Under the pieces are notes generated by a model. The model ran no database searches, was not told the DNA's origin, and worked only from the letters and a program-made list of their open reading frames with translations. Shown here one piece after another: positions 1-5,954 of a stretch of DNA of 7,351 nt (positions are counted from its first letter, which is position 1; every line of letters begins with the position of its first letter). Made by a program: the position numbers and the translations under genes. Source of the stretch: Nitratifractor sp. GTDB lineage: Bacteria; Campylobacterota; Campylobacteria; Campylobacterales; Sulfurovaceae. The stretch lies in assembly GCA_015490055.1 (NCBI GenBank), contig WFYP01000066.1, positions 1-7,351 of the forward strand. The letters are read 5' to 3'.

Positions 1-134
1 AGTTGAAAAAATACTTTTTCGGCAGTTTAAACTGTGGATTCCCGTTTTCATGGGAATGACATGGTGGCAAGCTTTTAGCTTTGTGCTTTAAGCTTTATGC
101 ATTTTATGGAGTTAAAACTCTTAACTTAATGGCA
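1..134. repeat. Dispersed structured repeat, left copy (cut by window edge)
   Basis: This stretch matches 7131-7264 without gaps at 124 of 134 positions. Nine of the ten differences are transitions. It contains nested hairpins: GAAAAA/TTTTTC around ATAC (5-20), a perfect 12-bp palindrome CAGTTTAAACTG (23-34), ATTCCC/GGGAAT with a closing G-U pair (39-57), and AGTTAA/TTAACT (about 110-126). The module GGATTCCCG...GGGAATGAC resembles widespread intergenic palindromic repeats. By comparison with the right copy, the left half of the large palindrome should lie before position 1. The similarity ends near 135, where the two copies diverge. Confidence 0.9.
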
Positions 135-229
135 ATGGAGGTGCCCTATAGTAGTAATAGTAGATAAAGCTAATAAAATAGAGTTTTAAAATGGTGTATA
201 TAAAAAGGTTATTCAGAGGGTTCAGTTAG

Positions 230-320
230 CAAAGCAGTGGTAGGAGTTGAACCCACAATATTCGTCTGGCTCTAAAAGAGCTTACAAATCGCTACCTCGT
301 TGCGTATCATCACTGCTTTG
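230..320 (-). ncRNA. tRNA-like structured RNA candidate with elongated anticodon-type arm
   Basis: Read on the minus strand, the ends form a perfect 10-bp stem (320-311 with 239-230). A canonical T-arm abuts the 3' strand directly: stem GTGGG/CCTAC (256-252 with 244-240, one G-U pair) and a 7-nt loop TTCAACT (251-245). A D-like arm, CGC/GCG around AACGAGGTA, lies at 304-290. A 6-bp stem ATTTGT/ACGAAT (289-284 with 265-260) sits where the anticodon stem belongs. It is capped not by a 7-nt loop but by 18 nt holding GCTCT/AGAGC around TTT. The linker before the D-like arm is 6 nt instead of 2, and no CCA follows the stem. It is therefore not an ordinary tRNA. It could be a tRNA-derived pseudogene or a tRNA-mimicking small RNA. 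The fold is seen in the sequence; expression and role are inferred. Confidence 0.5.
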
Positions 321-327
321 TAGTGCT

Positions 328-336
328 ATTGTATCA
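328..336 (-). promoter_or_regulatory. Extended -10 promoter element for the tRNA-like RNA
   Basis: The minus strand reads TGATACAAT, an extended -10 (TGN plus TACAAT, one mismatch to TATAAT), preceded by T-rich DNA. No good -35 hexamer stands 17 nt upstream, which fits the -35-poor vegetative promoters known in Campylobacterota. The predicted start, about 7 nt past the hexamer, falls at 320-321, exactly where the tRNA-like fold begins. Confidence 0.45.
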
Positions 337-667
337 AAAAATGATAAAAATAGAAGTTTTAGATGCCATAGAAAAAAGGCTAAGAATTATAAGATAAGGG
401 TAATAGAATGTTATTATTTAAAGATATTGGAAACTATGTGCAAAATACAACAAGAGCCAGGCTGTGAGAGCAATGAATTTAGCATTGCGTGTGTGGTATA
501 TAAAAAGTAAGATTTAATAATCTCTATAGGCTAATACAAAACCCATCTATTAATTATAAACTTTTTTTAATGCAGTTAGTACAAGAACACTTAAAACAAA
601 ATGCTTATATAAGTGGGCATTTAAGCTTGAATCGATAGATAAATAGTTGCTCTATTTGATATAAGTT
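337..667. other. Gene-poor stretch with possible remnants of a broken gene
   Basis: No frame here carries a convincing full gene. Short plus-strand pieces exist in different frames. ATG 341 runs 19 codons. ATG 408, preceded by AAGGG, runs 19 codons to TGA 465. An overlapping frame from GTG 464 runs to TAA 515. A further frame around 518-637 ends in TAG. The 408 and 464 pieces together (NTTRARL, then VRAMNLAL) faintly recall the N-terminal helix of DUF1016/YhcG-type nucleases, but the match is too weak to assign. Positions 135-229 likewise hold no recognisable feature. Confidence 0.3.
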
Positions 668-696
668 TTGACAAAATATATCTATTTTGATATAAT
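668..696 (+). promoter_or_regulatory. Full-consensus sigma70 promoter with extended -10
   Basis: TTGACA at 668-673 and TATAAT at 691-696 are separated by exactly 17 nt. TG at 688-689 adds the extended -10 element. The first suitable purine downstream is A702, which is also the first base of the ATG of the following gene. The predicted transcript therefore has no room for a 5' untranslated region. Confidence 0.85.
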
Positions 697-701
697 AAAG
701 T

Positions 702-887
702 ATGTTGAAGTTTTTTGAAAAACACTTTTTAAATCCACTTTTTATATATATTGTTAGTTTTATTATCTGTTTTGCTTGGACAGGTTTTGATACGAGTAAT
801 TTAGCAGGGCTTGCTGGTTTTGCAATTATTGGGATGGTTCCAGCTTCTGTGATTATTGGGGCTATAGCTGGTTTGATATTGTTTTAA
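702..887 (+). CDS. Small two-helix membrane protein, probably leaderless
   Basis: This is a 61-residue hydrophobic protein of no family I recognise. A basic N-terminus (MLKFFEKHF) leads into a first membrane segment at about residues 12-30. A short polar turn with D and N (about 30-34) follows, then a long Gly/Ala-rich segment (about 35-61) containing FAIIG and GAIAG that runs to the last residue with no tail. There is no Shine-Dalgarno sequence before ATG 702, and the consensus promoter at 668-696 places the start of transcription at or next to the ATG. It is followed 10 nt later by a second small membrane protein, so the two probably form an operon. Candidate roles include a small membrane toxin, a holin-like peptide or a bacteriocin-type peptide. 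None is shown by the sequence. Confidence 0.6.
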   Translation: MLKFFEKHFLNPLFIYIVSFIICFAWTGFDTSNLAGLAGFAIIGMVPASVIIGAIAGLILF

Positions 888-897
888 AGGCTGATAT

Positions 898-1089
898 ATG
901 TTGTTAAGATTTTTTGCAGATTTTATATTTAACACATTTTTAGTTTTGTATATTTTGATATCTCCAATATTTGCAGTATTAATTATCTATTTACTCTCTC
1001 TACCTGAGAATCTATATCTTTTTGTTGCATTAAATTGTGTTGTTGTTTTGCTACCATTTTTTAATAGATTTTATTTTTTTCGCTACTAA
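898..1089 (+). CDS. Second small two-helix membrane protein of the pair
   Basis: This 63-residue protein has two predicted membrane segments (about residues 8-33 and 38-56) joined by a short LPENLY turn, and ends in a basic aromatic tail (NRFYFFRY). A good ribosome site, AAAGG at 886-890, overlaps the stop codon of the upstream gene and stands 7 nt before ATG 898, so translation is likely coupled. Its N-terminus (MLLRFFADFIFN) has the same pattern of bulky hydrophobics, F and N as the upstream MLKFFEKHFLN, which suggests that the two are distant paralogues or partners. The family is unknown. It converges on the minus-strand metallophosphoesterase gene with only 21 bp between stop codons, and I see no clear intrinsic terminator there. 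Confidence 0.6.
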   Translation: MLLRFFADFIFNTFLVLYILISPIFAVLIIYLLSLPENLYLFVALNCVVVLLPFFNRFYFFRY

Positions 1090-1110
1090 TATAGTGCGTA
1101 ATAATAAGTT

Positions 1111-1800
1111 TTAGGGAATCTCTATTAGTCTAAGCTCTCCATTAAACTCTTCGACTATATATGAACTATGATTTACCCAATCTCCGCAGTTTAAGTAAGT
1201 TGCTTTTTGAGTTTTTATAACTTCTGGCAAATGGATGTGTCCACAGATTGTGATTTGGCAGTTATTTTTTTTAGCTAGTGTTGTTAAATAATTTATATAT
1301 GAGTTGTGTAAGTATTTTTGGGCTATTGGTTTTACTTTTTTGTGGTAAAGGGTAGATGCATTTCCGCGACATTTTTTATCTTCTATCTTTTGTGCAGTTT
1401 TTTTAATTTTACTTAGAGTTAATTTTAATATTTTATTAAATATATCTTTGCTATGAAAGCTATCGCCGTGTGTTAAGTATATATTTTGCTTTCCATTATG
1501 ATATATATATTGCCTATATGTTTTTAATGGATTTTGGGGGCTTAATTCTATTAGTGGAGCTGTTCTATCTTTTTCGTGGTTTCCTAAAATATAAATAATA
1601 TTCCAATCTTTTGAGTTTATTATCTCTATAAATTTTTCTATATCTTTATTATTAGAGTTTGCATTTTGTGTTATTATATCTCCTACTAAAAACAGATTTT
1701 TAGCTTCTATTTTTTGCAACATAGTAAATAATTTTTTGGTTTTACAATGCTGTGAACCTAAATGAATATCTGATAAGAAGATAGATTTATATTTTTTCAT
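1111..1800 (-). CDS. Calcineurin-like metallophosphoesterase, LpxH-type (UDP-2,3-diacylglucosamine diphosphatase-like)
   Basis: The 229 residues carry the dimetal phosphoesterase motifs in order: DIHLG (D11, H13), GDIIT (D41), GNHE (N74, H75), THGD (H111) and GHIHLP (H188, H190). They end with YLNCGDWV (202-209), which is typical of LpxH-like proteins. LpxH cleaves UDP-2,3-diacylglucosamine to lipid X and UMP in lipid A synthesis, at the inner face of the cytoplasmic membrane. The Lys-rich helical stretch at about 117-165 fits the membrane- or substrate-facing insert of that family. GNHE replaces the GNRD of E. coli LpxH, so another phosphoesterase substrate remains possible. It is the last gene of the minus-strand run, 41 bp after the flavoprotein. 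No Shine-Dalgarno sequence is evident before its ATG. Confidence 0.85.
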   Translation of the reverse strand: MKKYKSIFLSDIHLGSQHCKTKKLFTMLQKIEAKNLFLVGDIITQNANSNNKDIEKFIEIINSKDWNIIYILGNHEKDRTAPLIELSPQNPLKTYRQYIYHNGKQNIYLTHGDSFHSKDIFNKILKLTLSKIKKTAQKIEDKKCRGNASTLYHKKVKPIAQKYLHNSYINYLTTLAKKNNCQITICGHIHLPEVIKTQKATYLNCGDWVNHSSYIVEEFNGELRLIEIP

Positions 1801-1841
1801 AATAAAATAATACCATAATAATCTTACCAGAAGAAATGGGG

Positions 1842-3071
1842 TTAATATGTTTTGCCTGCTAAATTTCCGCTAGAGAATGCCCACTGTAGGTTGTAGCCTC
1901 CGCAGGGACCATCTAGGTTTACTACTTCGCCACAAAAGTATAACCCTTTGATTATTTTGCTTTGCATTGTGTTGGGGTCTATCTCTTTTAAGCTTACTCC
2001 ACCTCTTGTTATCATTGCCATTTTAAAGCCGTCGTGTCCTATTATTGTTAGTGGGGTTTGGGCTAGTAGTCTTATTAGTTGCTCTCGTTTTGCGCCTGCT
2101 AATTTAGAGAAGCTATCTTGCTCATTTGCATCTACCATTTTTATAAACTCTTTAGCTATAGATGTTGGTAGTAGTGTCTCTAGCAGGCTTAAAAAGGTAT
2201 GTGTTTTATTAGCAATTTCACTTTTTATGTGTTGTAAAATTTGCTCTTGGTTTTTGCCTTTGGTAAGGTTTATAGTTATAGGTACTTCGTCGTATTTTGC
2301 TAATAGTGGGGTTATTTCTCTTGAAAAGTCTAGTACTACTGGTCCTCTAATGCCATCTTTTGTAAATATTAAATCGCCTGTTGCATGTAGTTTTTTGTAC
2401 TTTTTTATAGCAACTTGCATCTTTACTCCACTAACTGTATCGGCTCGGCAGTTTGCTACCCAACTCTCTTTGGTTTTTAGTGGCATCATCGCTGGGTGGG
2501 GTGGAATTATTTTATGCCCCAATTCTTTTGCAAGTGTGTAGCCATCGCCCTCTGCCCCTAATTGTGGGTAGCCTTTGCCACCTGTAGCTATAACAATAGA
2601 TTTTGCGTAGAATGTATCTGTAGTTGTTTTAACAGCTGTAACTTTGCTATTTTGGGTTAAGATTTTTTCTACTTTTTGAGATGCTTTAACCTCTATTTTT
2701 AATCTATCGAGCTCTTTAGTCAGGGCATTAATAATAGTTGTTGAGTTATGTGTTGTTGGGAATACTCTAAAGCCATCGGGTGCGTGGGTATCTACACCAA
2801 TTCTATTAAAAAATTGTTGTAAATCTTGGTTGCTTAAGCTATTTAGAGCTTGGCTCATAAATCTACCCTCTTTGCCAAAACTTTGCATAAAGGTATCTTT
2901 ATCTAGCGTGTTTGTTAAGTTACATCTGCCACCGCCAGTGGCTTTGAGTTTAGTTGCTATTTTGGGCAGTTTTTCTAAAAGTAGAGTAGTTTTATTATCT
3001 TTTGCAGAGGAGATTGCTGCCATAATTCCAGCAGCACCAGCACCTATTATGATTGTGTCATATATTTTCAT
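1842..3071 (-). CDS. NAD(P)/FAD-dependent oxidoreductase, HI0933/YhiN (BaiN-like) family
   Basis: The 409 residues begin with a Rossmann FAD-binding motif GAGAAG (10-15). Next comes the family signature TGGGRCNLTN (45-54), then ATGGKGYPQLG (162-172). The C-terminus carries CGEVVNLDGPCGGYNLQWA (380-398), where FAD is closed over. Length and motif order match the HI0933 family of flavoproteins. Its members are widespread but mostly of unknown substrate; a few in gut anaerobes are linked to bile acid reduction. The protein should be cytoplasmic, as no signal peptide is present. It starts 16 bp after the stop of the four-helix membrane protein gene, so the two are probably cotranscribed. The region before the ATG lacks a purine-rich ribosome site, so coupling or a weak start is likely. 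Confidence 0.92.
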   Translation of the reverse strand: MKIYDTIIIGAGAAGIMAAISSAKDNKTTLLLEKLPKIATKLKATGGGRCNLTNTLDKDTFMQSFGKEGRFMSQALNSLSNQDLQQFFNRIGVDTHAPDGFRVFPTTHNSTTIINALTKELDRLKIEVKASQKVEKILTQNSKVTAVKTTTDTFYAKSIVIATGGKGYPQLGAEGDGYTLAKELGHKIIPPHPAMMPLKTKESWVANCRADTVSGVKMQVAIKKYKKLHATGDLIFTKDGIRGPVVLDFSREITPLLAKYDEVPITINLTKGKNQEQILQHIKSEIANKTHTFLSLLETLLPTSIAKEFIKMVDANEQDSFSKLAGAKREQLIRLLAQTPLTIIGHDGFKMAMITRGGVSLKEIDPNTMQSKIIKGLYFCGEVVNLDGPCGGYNLQWAFSSGNLAGKTY

Positions 3072-3087
3072 AATAGGTAAAAGCTAT

Positions 3088-3489
3088 CTATTTTATAGAT
3101 ATATCTTTTCTTGCTGAATTTAATGAAATAATAAATCCACCTATTGCATCTATAAAAGACATTAACATAAGAATAAAGAATTCAACAGTGTGTGCTCTAT
3201 GCCAGAGTAAAAAAACAGCTAAGTATATAACTGATGTAACAAAACTAATTATAGTCTCTAATGGGCTATACTCTCCATATGTTGCAGCTTTATATATTTC
3301 GATAAATAGTAAAAATACTCCTGCAATAATAAATGCATCTTTAGTAGTAAGATAAAATTGATCATCTGGTGCCCAAATAATATAGTTCATATTAAGTGTT
3401 GGCATATCTAAATCTACTGCTGCATATTTTGCGAAAATATAAAACAGCATAATCCAAAGAAATGTTGATATATCTCTAACTGGTGACAT
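3088..3489 (-). CDS. Four-helix integral membrane protein of unknown function
   Basis: The 133-residue protein has four predicted membrane segments at about 8-24, 52-68, 78-97 and 102-122. A longer hydrophilic loop lies between the first two (about 25-50, with DLDMP and IIWAPDDQF). Helix 2 ends in FIEIYKAA, and WHRAH (96-100) falls between helices 3 and 4. I do not recognise a named family. A good ribosome site (AAGGA, 3495-3499 on the minus strand) lies 5 nt before ATG 3489, which fixes the start. A TATAAA at 3510-3515 (minus) and the palindrome at 3523-3558 immediately upstream suggest its own promoter and possibly an operator. The stop overlaps a small hairpin (3086-3100), and the flavoprotein gene follows 16 bp on. 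Confidence 0.8.
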   Translation of the reverse strand: MSPVRDISTFLWIMLFYIFAKYAAVDLDMPTLNMNYIIWAPDDQFYLTTKDAFIIAGVFLLFIEIYKAATYGEYSPLETIISFVTSVIYLAVFLLWHRAHTVEFFILMLMSFIDAIGGFIISLNSARKDISIK

Positions 3490-3522
3490 AATTATCCTTT
3501 TTTGTTAATTTTATATGTTTTT

Positions 3523-3558
3523 TAGTTAAATATGGGTTAATTAAACCCAATTTAACTA
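3523..3558. promoter_or_regulatory. 36-nt palindrome, possible operator upstream of the four-helix gene
   Basis: Arms TAGTTAAAT plus TGGGTT (3523-3531, 3533-3538) pair perfectly with AACCCA plus ATTTAACTA (3544-3558), with one bulged A at 3532 and a 5-nt loop. This gives 15 base pairs. On the minus strand it is followed by A residues rather than T, so it does not look like an intrinsic terminator for the transpeptidase gene. It lies directly upstream of a -10-like TATAAA and covers the position of a -35. Confidence 0.55.
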
Positions 3559-3582
3559 ATAGACTTCTTGTACAAAGCCTAA

Positions 3583-5208
3583 TTAGTTACTAACCTCTTG
3601 TAATCTTTGAGCAGGCACTTCAAATCCATATTTAATATTGCCAGCTGTTGATTCTTCTACCATCTTATCATACATATAAGCATCGAATAGAAACTTAGGC
3701 GCTCCATTTTCAAACTCTAGCGTAAAATAGACAATATGCACAGGAATTTTATGCTTTAATGGTATTCGTATAGTTTTACCAGTATTTATAGCATCGCTAG
3801 CACTTGCGTAACGACTATTTGTGTATGGTAGTAATATATTCATAAACCCTTTTGGGTCTTCTAATCTCATACAACCAGAACTATTATATCTATATTTATT
3901 TCTAAATAAACCTTTTTCTGGTGTATCGTGTAGATAAACTGAGTATTTATTAGGGAACATAAATTTAATTTGCCCTAGTGCATTTTCTGGTCCTGGTTGT
4001 TGTACAATTCTATATGGAGAGTTTCTATGTGTACCCTCTAATGCTAAAATTTTTTGTAAGTCTGGTTTAACTTCTCTACCTCTTTGATACGCTTTTAAGT
4101 GTGCAATTTGGAATACATTTGGATATTTTTTAATTGCTGGTATTAAATCTTCTCTAATTAAACTATTTGGAACTGTCCATGTTGGATTTACAACAATATA
4201 TTCTAAGTAATCATCAAATATTGGAGTAGGGCGTGTTAGCATACCTACAACTACATCTGAAGAGAATACTTCTTGATGATTTTGATAAAAACGCATTTTA
4301 AATTCTGGAACATTAACCTCTACATAAGTTGAACCAAAGTTTGGTAAAAATACTTTTGTTTTGTCTAAATTTACGATAATTTTCTTTATGTAATAACTCT
4401 TAGGAAGGTTAATATAGGCTAAAAGGTCGTTATCTATATATCCATTTCCACCTCTTAAATTAAAGCGTTTTTTGAAGCGTTGTATTGCATATGCCAAATT
4501 TCTACCAAACTTTCTGTTTATGGAACCAGAACGAGGAAAATCACCCAAAAGTCTAAGTCGTCGTTTTATCTCATATATTCTTCTATCTCTGCTACCATAT
4601 TTAATAATAGAACCATATGGTACTTTTCTAAATTCTGGGATTTTACGATAGTATTGCAAAATATCTATAAAAGATTTATATCTCTCTTTTTGTCCAACAC
4701 TATCCATAAGTAAAGCATTTACACGATTTTGTTGGATATATTTTAAAATTGTGCTAGCACTTGGCATACTTTTTACATGCATATCCCAAACAGCTTTTGT
4801 ATTGTATTGGCTTCTTAAGCTGGCTATTTTTTGTTTTACTAAACCCCAATTTACATCGCCAATTCTTATAAAGTGTAAAAGTCTTAAGTAGGCATCGGTG
4901 ATTAATACATCTAATTTAGAAGTGTTATAAGCATCTAAACCACCGGCATCTAATGCATATAATAGTCTTGTAATTTCAGTTCTATGAAGTTCTTTATTTT
5001 TATAATTGTAGTAGCCATTGCTAAGAGCATTTGTAGCTTTTGCAAGTTTGCTTGGGTGTCCAACCCAAAGATAATTGTAGCCATTTTCTGCATATAAGTT
5101 ATTTACCAATGCCCTCTGAGGAGAATTTAAACTGTTAATAATAGATTGTGATACTTGAGCGTAGGCTAAACTAAATATGCTTATGATTATAAAAAGTATC
5201 TTTTTCAT
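3583..5208 (-). CDS. L,D-transpeptidase, YcbB/LdtD-like, with peptidoglycan-binding domain
   Basis: The 541-residue protein starts with a signal peptide (MKKILF, hydrophobic core 4-15) and a likely cleavage after AYA at 17, so it should act in the periplasm. Residues 30-200 form an alpha-helical N-terminal region like the scaffold of E. coli YcbB. A peptidoglycan-binding domain lies at about 205-265. The YkuD catalytic domain (about 293-495) carries NPTWTVP (341-347), H427 and SSGCMR (443-448), with C446 as the catalytic nucleophile. Such enzymes form 3-3 crosslinks between meso-diaminopimelate residues of peptidoglycan, or attach proteins to it. E. coli YcbB is 615 residues, so this one is somewhat shorter. 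The gene starts 3 bp after the thyX stop, with only a weak ribosome site, which suggests translational coupling. Confidence 0.92.
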   Translation of the reverse strand: MKKILFIIISIFSLAYAQVSQSIINSLNSPQRALVNNLYAENGYNYLWVGHPSKLAKATNALSNGYYNYKNKELHRTEITRLLYALDAGGLDAYNTSKLDVLITDAYLRLLHFIRIGDVNWGLVKQKIASLRSQYNTKAVWDMHVKSMPSASTILKYIQQNRVNALLMDSVGQKERYKSFIDILQYYRKIPEFRKVPYGSIIKYGSRDRRIYEIKRRLRLLGDFPRSGSINRKFGRNLAYAIQRFKKRFNLRGGNGYIDNDLLAYINLPKSYYIKKIIVNLDKTKVFLPNFGSTYVEVNVPEFKMRFYQNHQEVFSSDVVVGMLTRPTPIFDDYLEYIVVNPTWTVPNSLIREDLIPAIKKYPNVFQIAHLKAYQRGREVKPDLQKILALEGTHRNSPYRIVQQPGPENALGQIKFMFPNKYSVYLHDTPEKGLFRNKYRYNSSGCMRLEDPKGFMNILLPYTNSRYASASDAINTGKTIRIPLKHKIPVHIVYFTLEFENGAPKFLFDAYMYDKMVEESTAGNIKYGFEVPAQRLQEVSN

Positions 5209-5211
5209 TTT

Positions 5212-5835
5212 TTACTCACTTATGTTAGACATACAGTCTTTAAATAGATATTGGTGCTCACTTGGCAAAACATTATAAATTTTTTGTGCCAATTCGCGTA
5301 TCTCCCAAAGGGCACTCTTCGAGCTTCTAAGAGCCAAAAAGTTTTGTAGAGAACGAGCGTTCACAGTCCATGTAAGCTCCGTTTTATAGCACTCTGGCAG
5401 GGCATATTTTGCTATGTCGTTACTTATACCTTTTTTTAGTAGGGCTTGCAAATTATTTAATGCTACAATAGAAGCACTATCTACATCTTCATTGCCTGTA
5501 AGGGTAATAAATTTAGATGCACCTTCAAAATCTTTTGCTTCAAAAGGCTCTATATTTTTAAGCTCTTTTAGTGTGTATCTTGTTGATTTTACGCTTAAAC
5601 TTGCAACTCTATGGCGGGCTAACTCTTGCAGTAAGGCTCGGCTAATACCTTGTATGTATAGTGTATAAACAAGGTGCTCTAGTGTAGAGCCATGTTTAAA
5701 TTTGTTGCCTACTCTATCTATAAGAGCTTTATCTTTCTCTCCACCCTCATCGCTGTTATCAAAACTCTGCCAACAAGTTCTAATAGCATGGGCACATACA
5801 TCTAAAGGAGTATTGTGCATTAGCGTTACTTTCAT
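5212..5835 (-). CDS. thyX: Flavin-dependent thymidylate synthase ThyX
   Basis: The 207-residue protein converts dUMP to dTMP using FAD, NADPH and methylenetetrahydrofolate. It is distinct from ThyA. The ThyX signature RHR-x7-S is intact: RHR at 74-76 and S84, followed by TRY (85-87). HGSTLEH (48-54) and NARSL (159-163) with R170 are the other family-typical segments. Sequence and length closely resemble Helicobacter ThyX, including LQNFLALRS, which makes the gene a good taxonomic marker. ATG 5835 is supported by a strong GAGGGGG ribosome site about 8 nt upstream. It heads the minus-strand run and is divergent from the dGTPase gene, with which it shares a 119-bp promoter region. Confidence 0.97.
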   Translation of the reverse strand: MKVTLMHNTPLDVCAHAIRTCWQSFDNSDEGGEKDKALIDRVGNKFKHGSTLEHLVYTLYIQGISRALLQELARHRVASLSVKSTRYTLKELKNIEPFEAKDFEGASKFITLTGNEDVDSASIVALNNLQALLKKGISNDIAKYALPECYKTELTWTVNARSLQNFLALRSSKSALWEIRELAQKIYNVLPSEHQYLFKDCMSNISE

Positions 5836-5842
5836 ATTTTAG

Positions 5843-5849
5843 CCCCCTC
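5843..5849 (-). promoter_or_regulatory. Strong ribosome binding site of thyX
   Basis: The minus strand reads GAGGGGG here, ending 7 nt before ATG 5835. It is the most G-rich ribosome site in the window and confirms the thyX start. Confidence 0.75.
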
Positions 5850-5869
5850 ATAATCTTATTTTGGATACA

Positions 5870-5875
5870 ATTATA
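5870..5875 (-). promoter_or_regulatory. Probable -10 box of thyX
   Basis: The minus strand carries a perfect TATAAT. The predicted transcription start near 5863 leaves a leader of about 28 nt containing the ribosome site. A TTGATA on the minus strand at 5888-5893 is only 12 nt away, too close for a normal -35, so the promoter probably relies on the -10 alone. Confidence 0.4.
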
Positions 5876-5891
5876 AATATCTATAAATATC
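5872..5891. repeat. Tandem 10-bp direct repeat in the thyX/dgt divergent promoter region
   Basis: TATAAATATC occurs twice in perfect tandem (5872-5881 and 5882-5891), a spacing of one DNA helical turn. It overlaps the thyX -10 and its upstream region. It could be a regulator site, curved or AT-rich promoter DNA, or chance in an AT-rich stretch. Confidence 0.6.
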
Positions 5892-5954
5892 AATTTTGAA
5901 TATTATAGCAAACTTTTCATATTATTTAGTAAAAAAATGACAAAAAGGTAAAAA

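Noticed and set aside
230..320. Ordinary functional tRNA gene
   Set aside because: The T-arm and acceptor fit, but the D-arm is only 3 bp after a 6-nt linker, the anticodon arm is 30 nt instead of 17, and there is no CCA or purine discriminator.
247..510. Open frame of 87 codons from TTG on the plus strand
   Set aside because: It starts inside the T-loop of the minus-strand tRNA-like fold, uses a TTG start, has a Cys- and Lys-rich composition with no fold-like pattern, and crosses other better-looking short frames. The apparent ribosome site TAGGAG is part of the T-stem.
3086..3100. Small hairpin ATCTAT/ATAGAT over the stop of the four-helix protein gene
   Set aside because: A 6-bp all-weak stem with a 3-nt loop is easily expected by chance in AT-rich DNA.
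1948..3117. Plus-strand frames opposite the flavoprotein gene (1948-2541, 2830-3117)
   Set aside because: They are antisense shadows of a well-motifed gene, with no motifs or ribosome sites of their own.
3523..3558. Intrinsic terminator after the L,D-transpeptidase gene
   Set aside because: The hairpin is strong but is followed by A residues on the minus strand and by AATAGAC on the plus strand, so no U-tract follows in either direction.
4480..5668. Plus-strand frames opposite the transpeptidase and thyX (4480-4713, 5414-5668)
   Set aside because: They are antisense shadows of genes with complete catalytic motifs.
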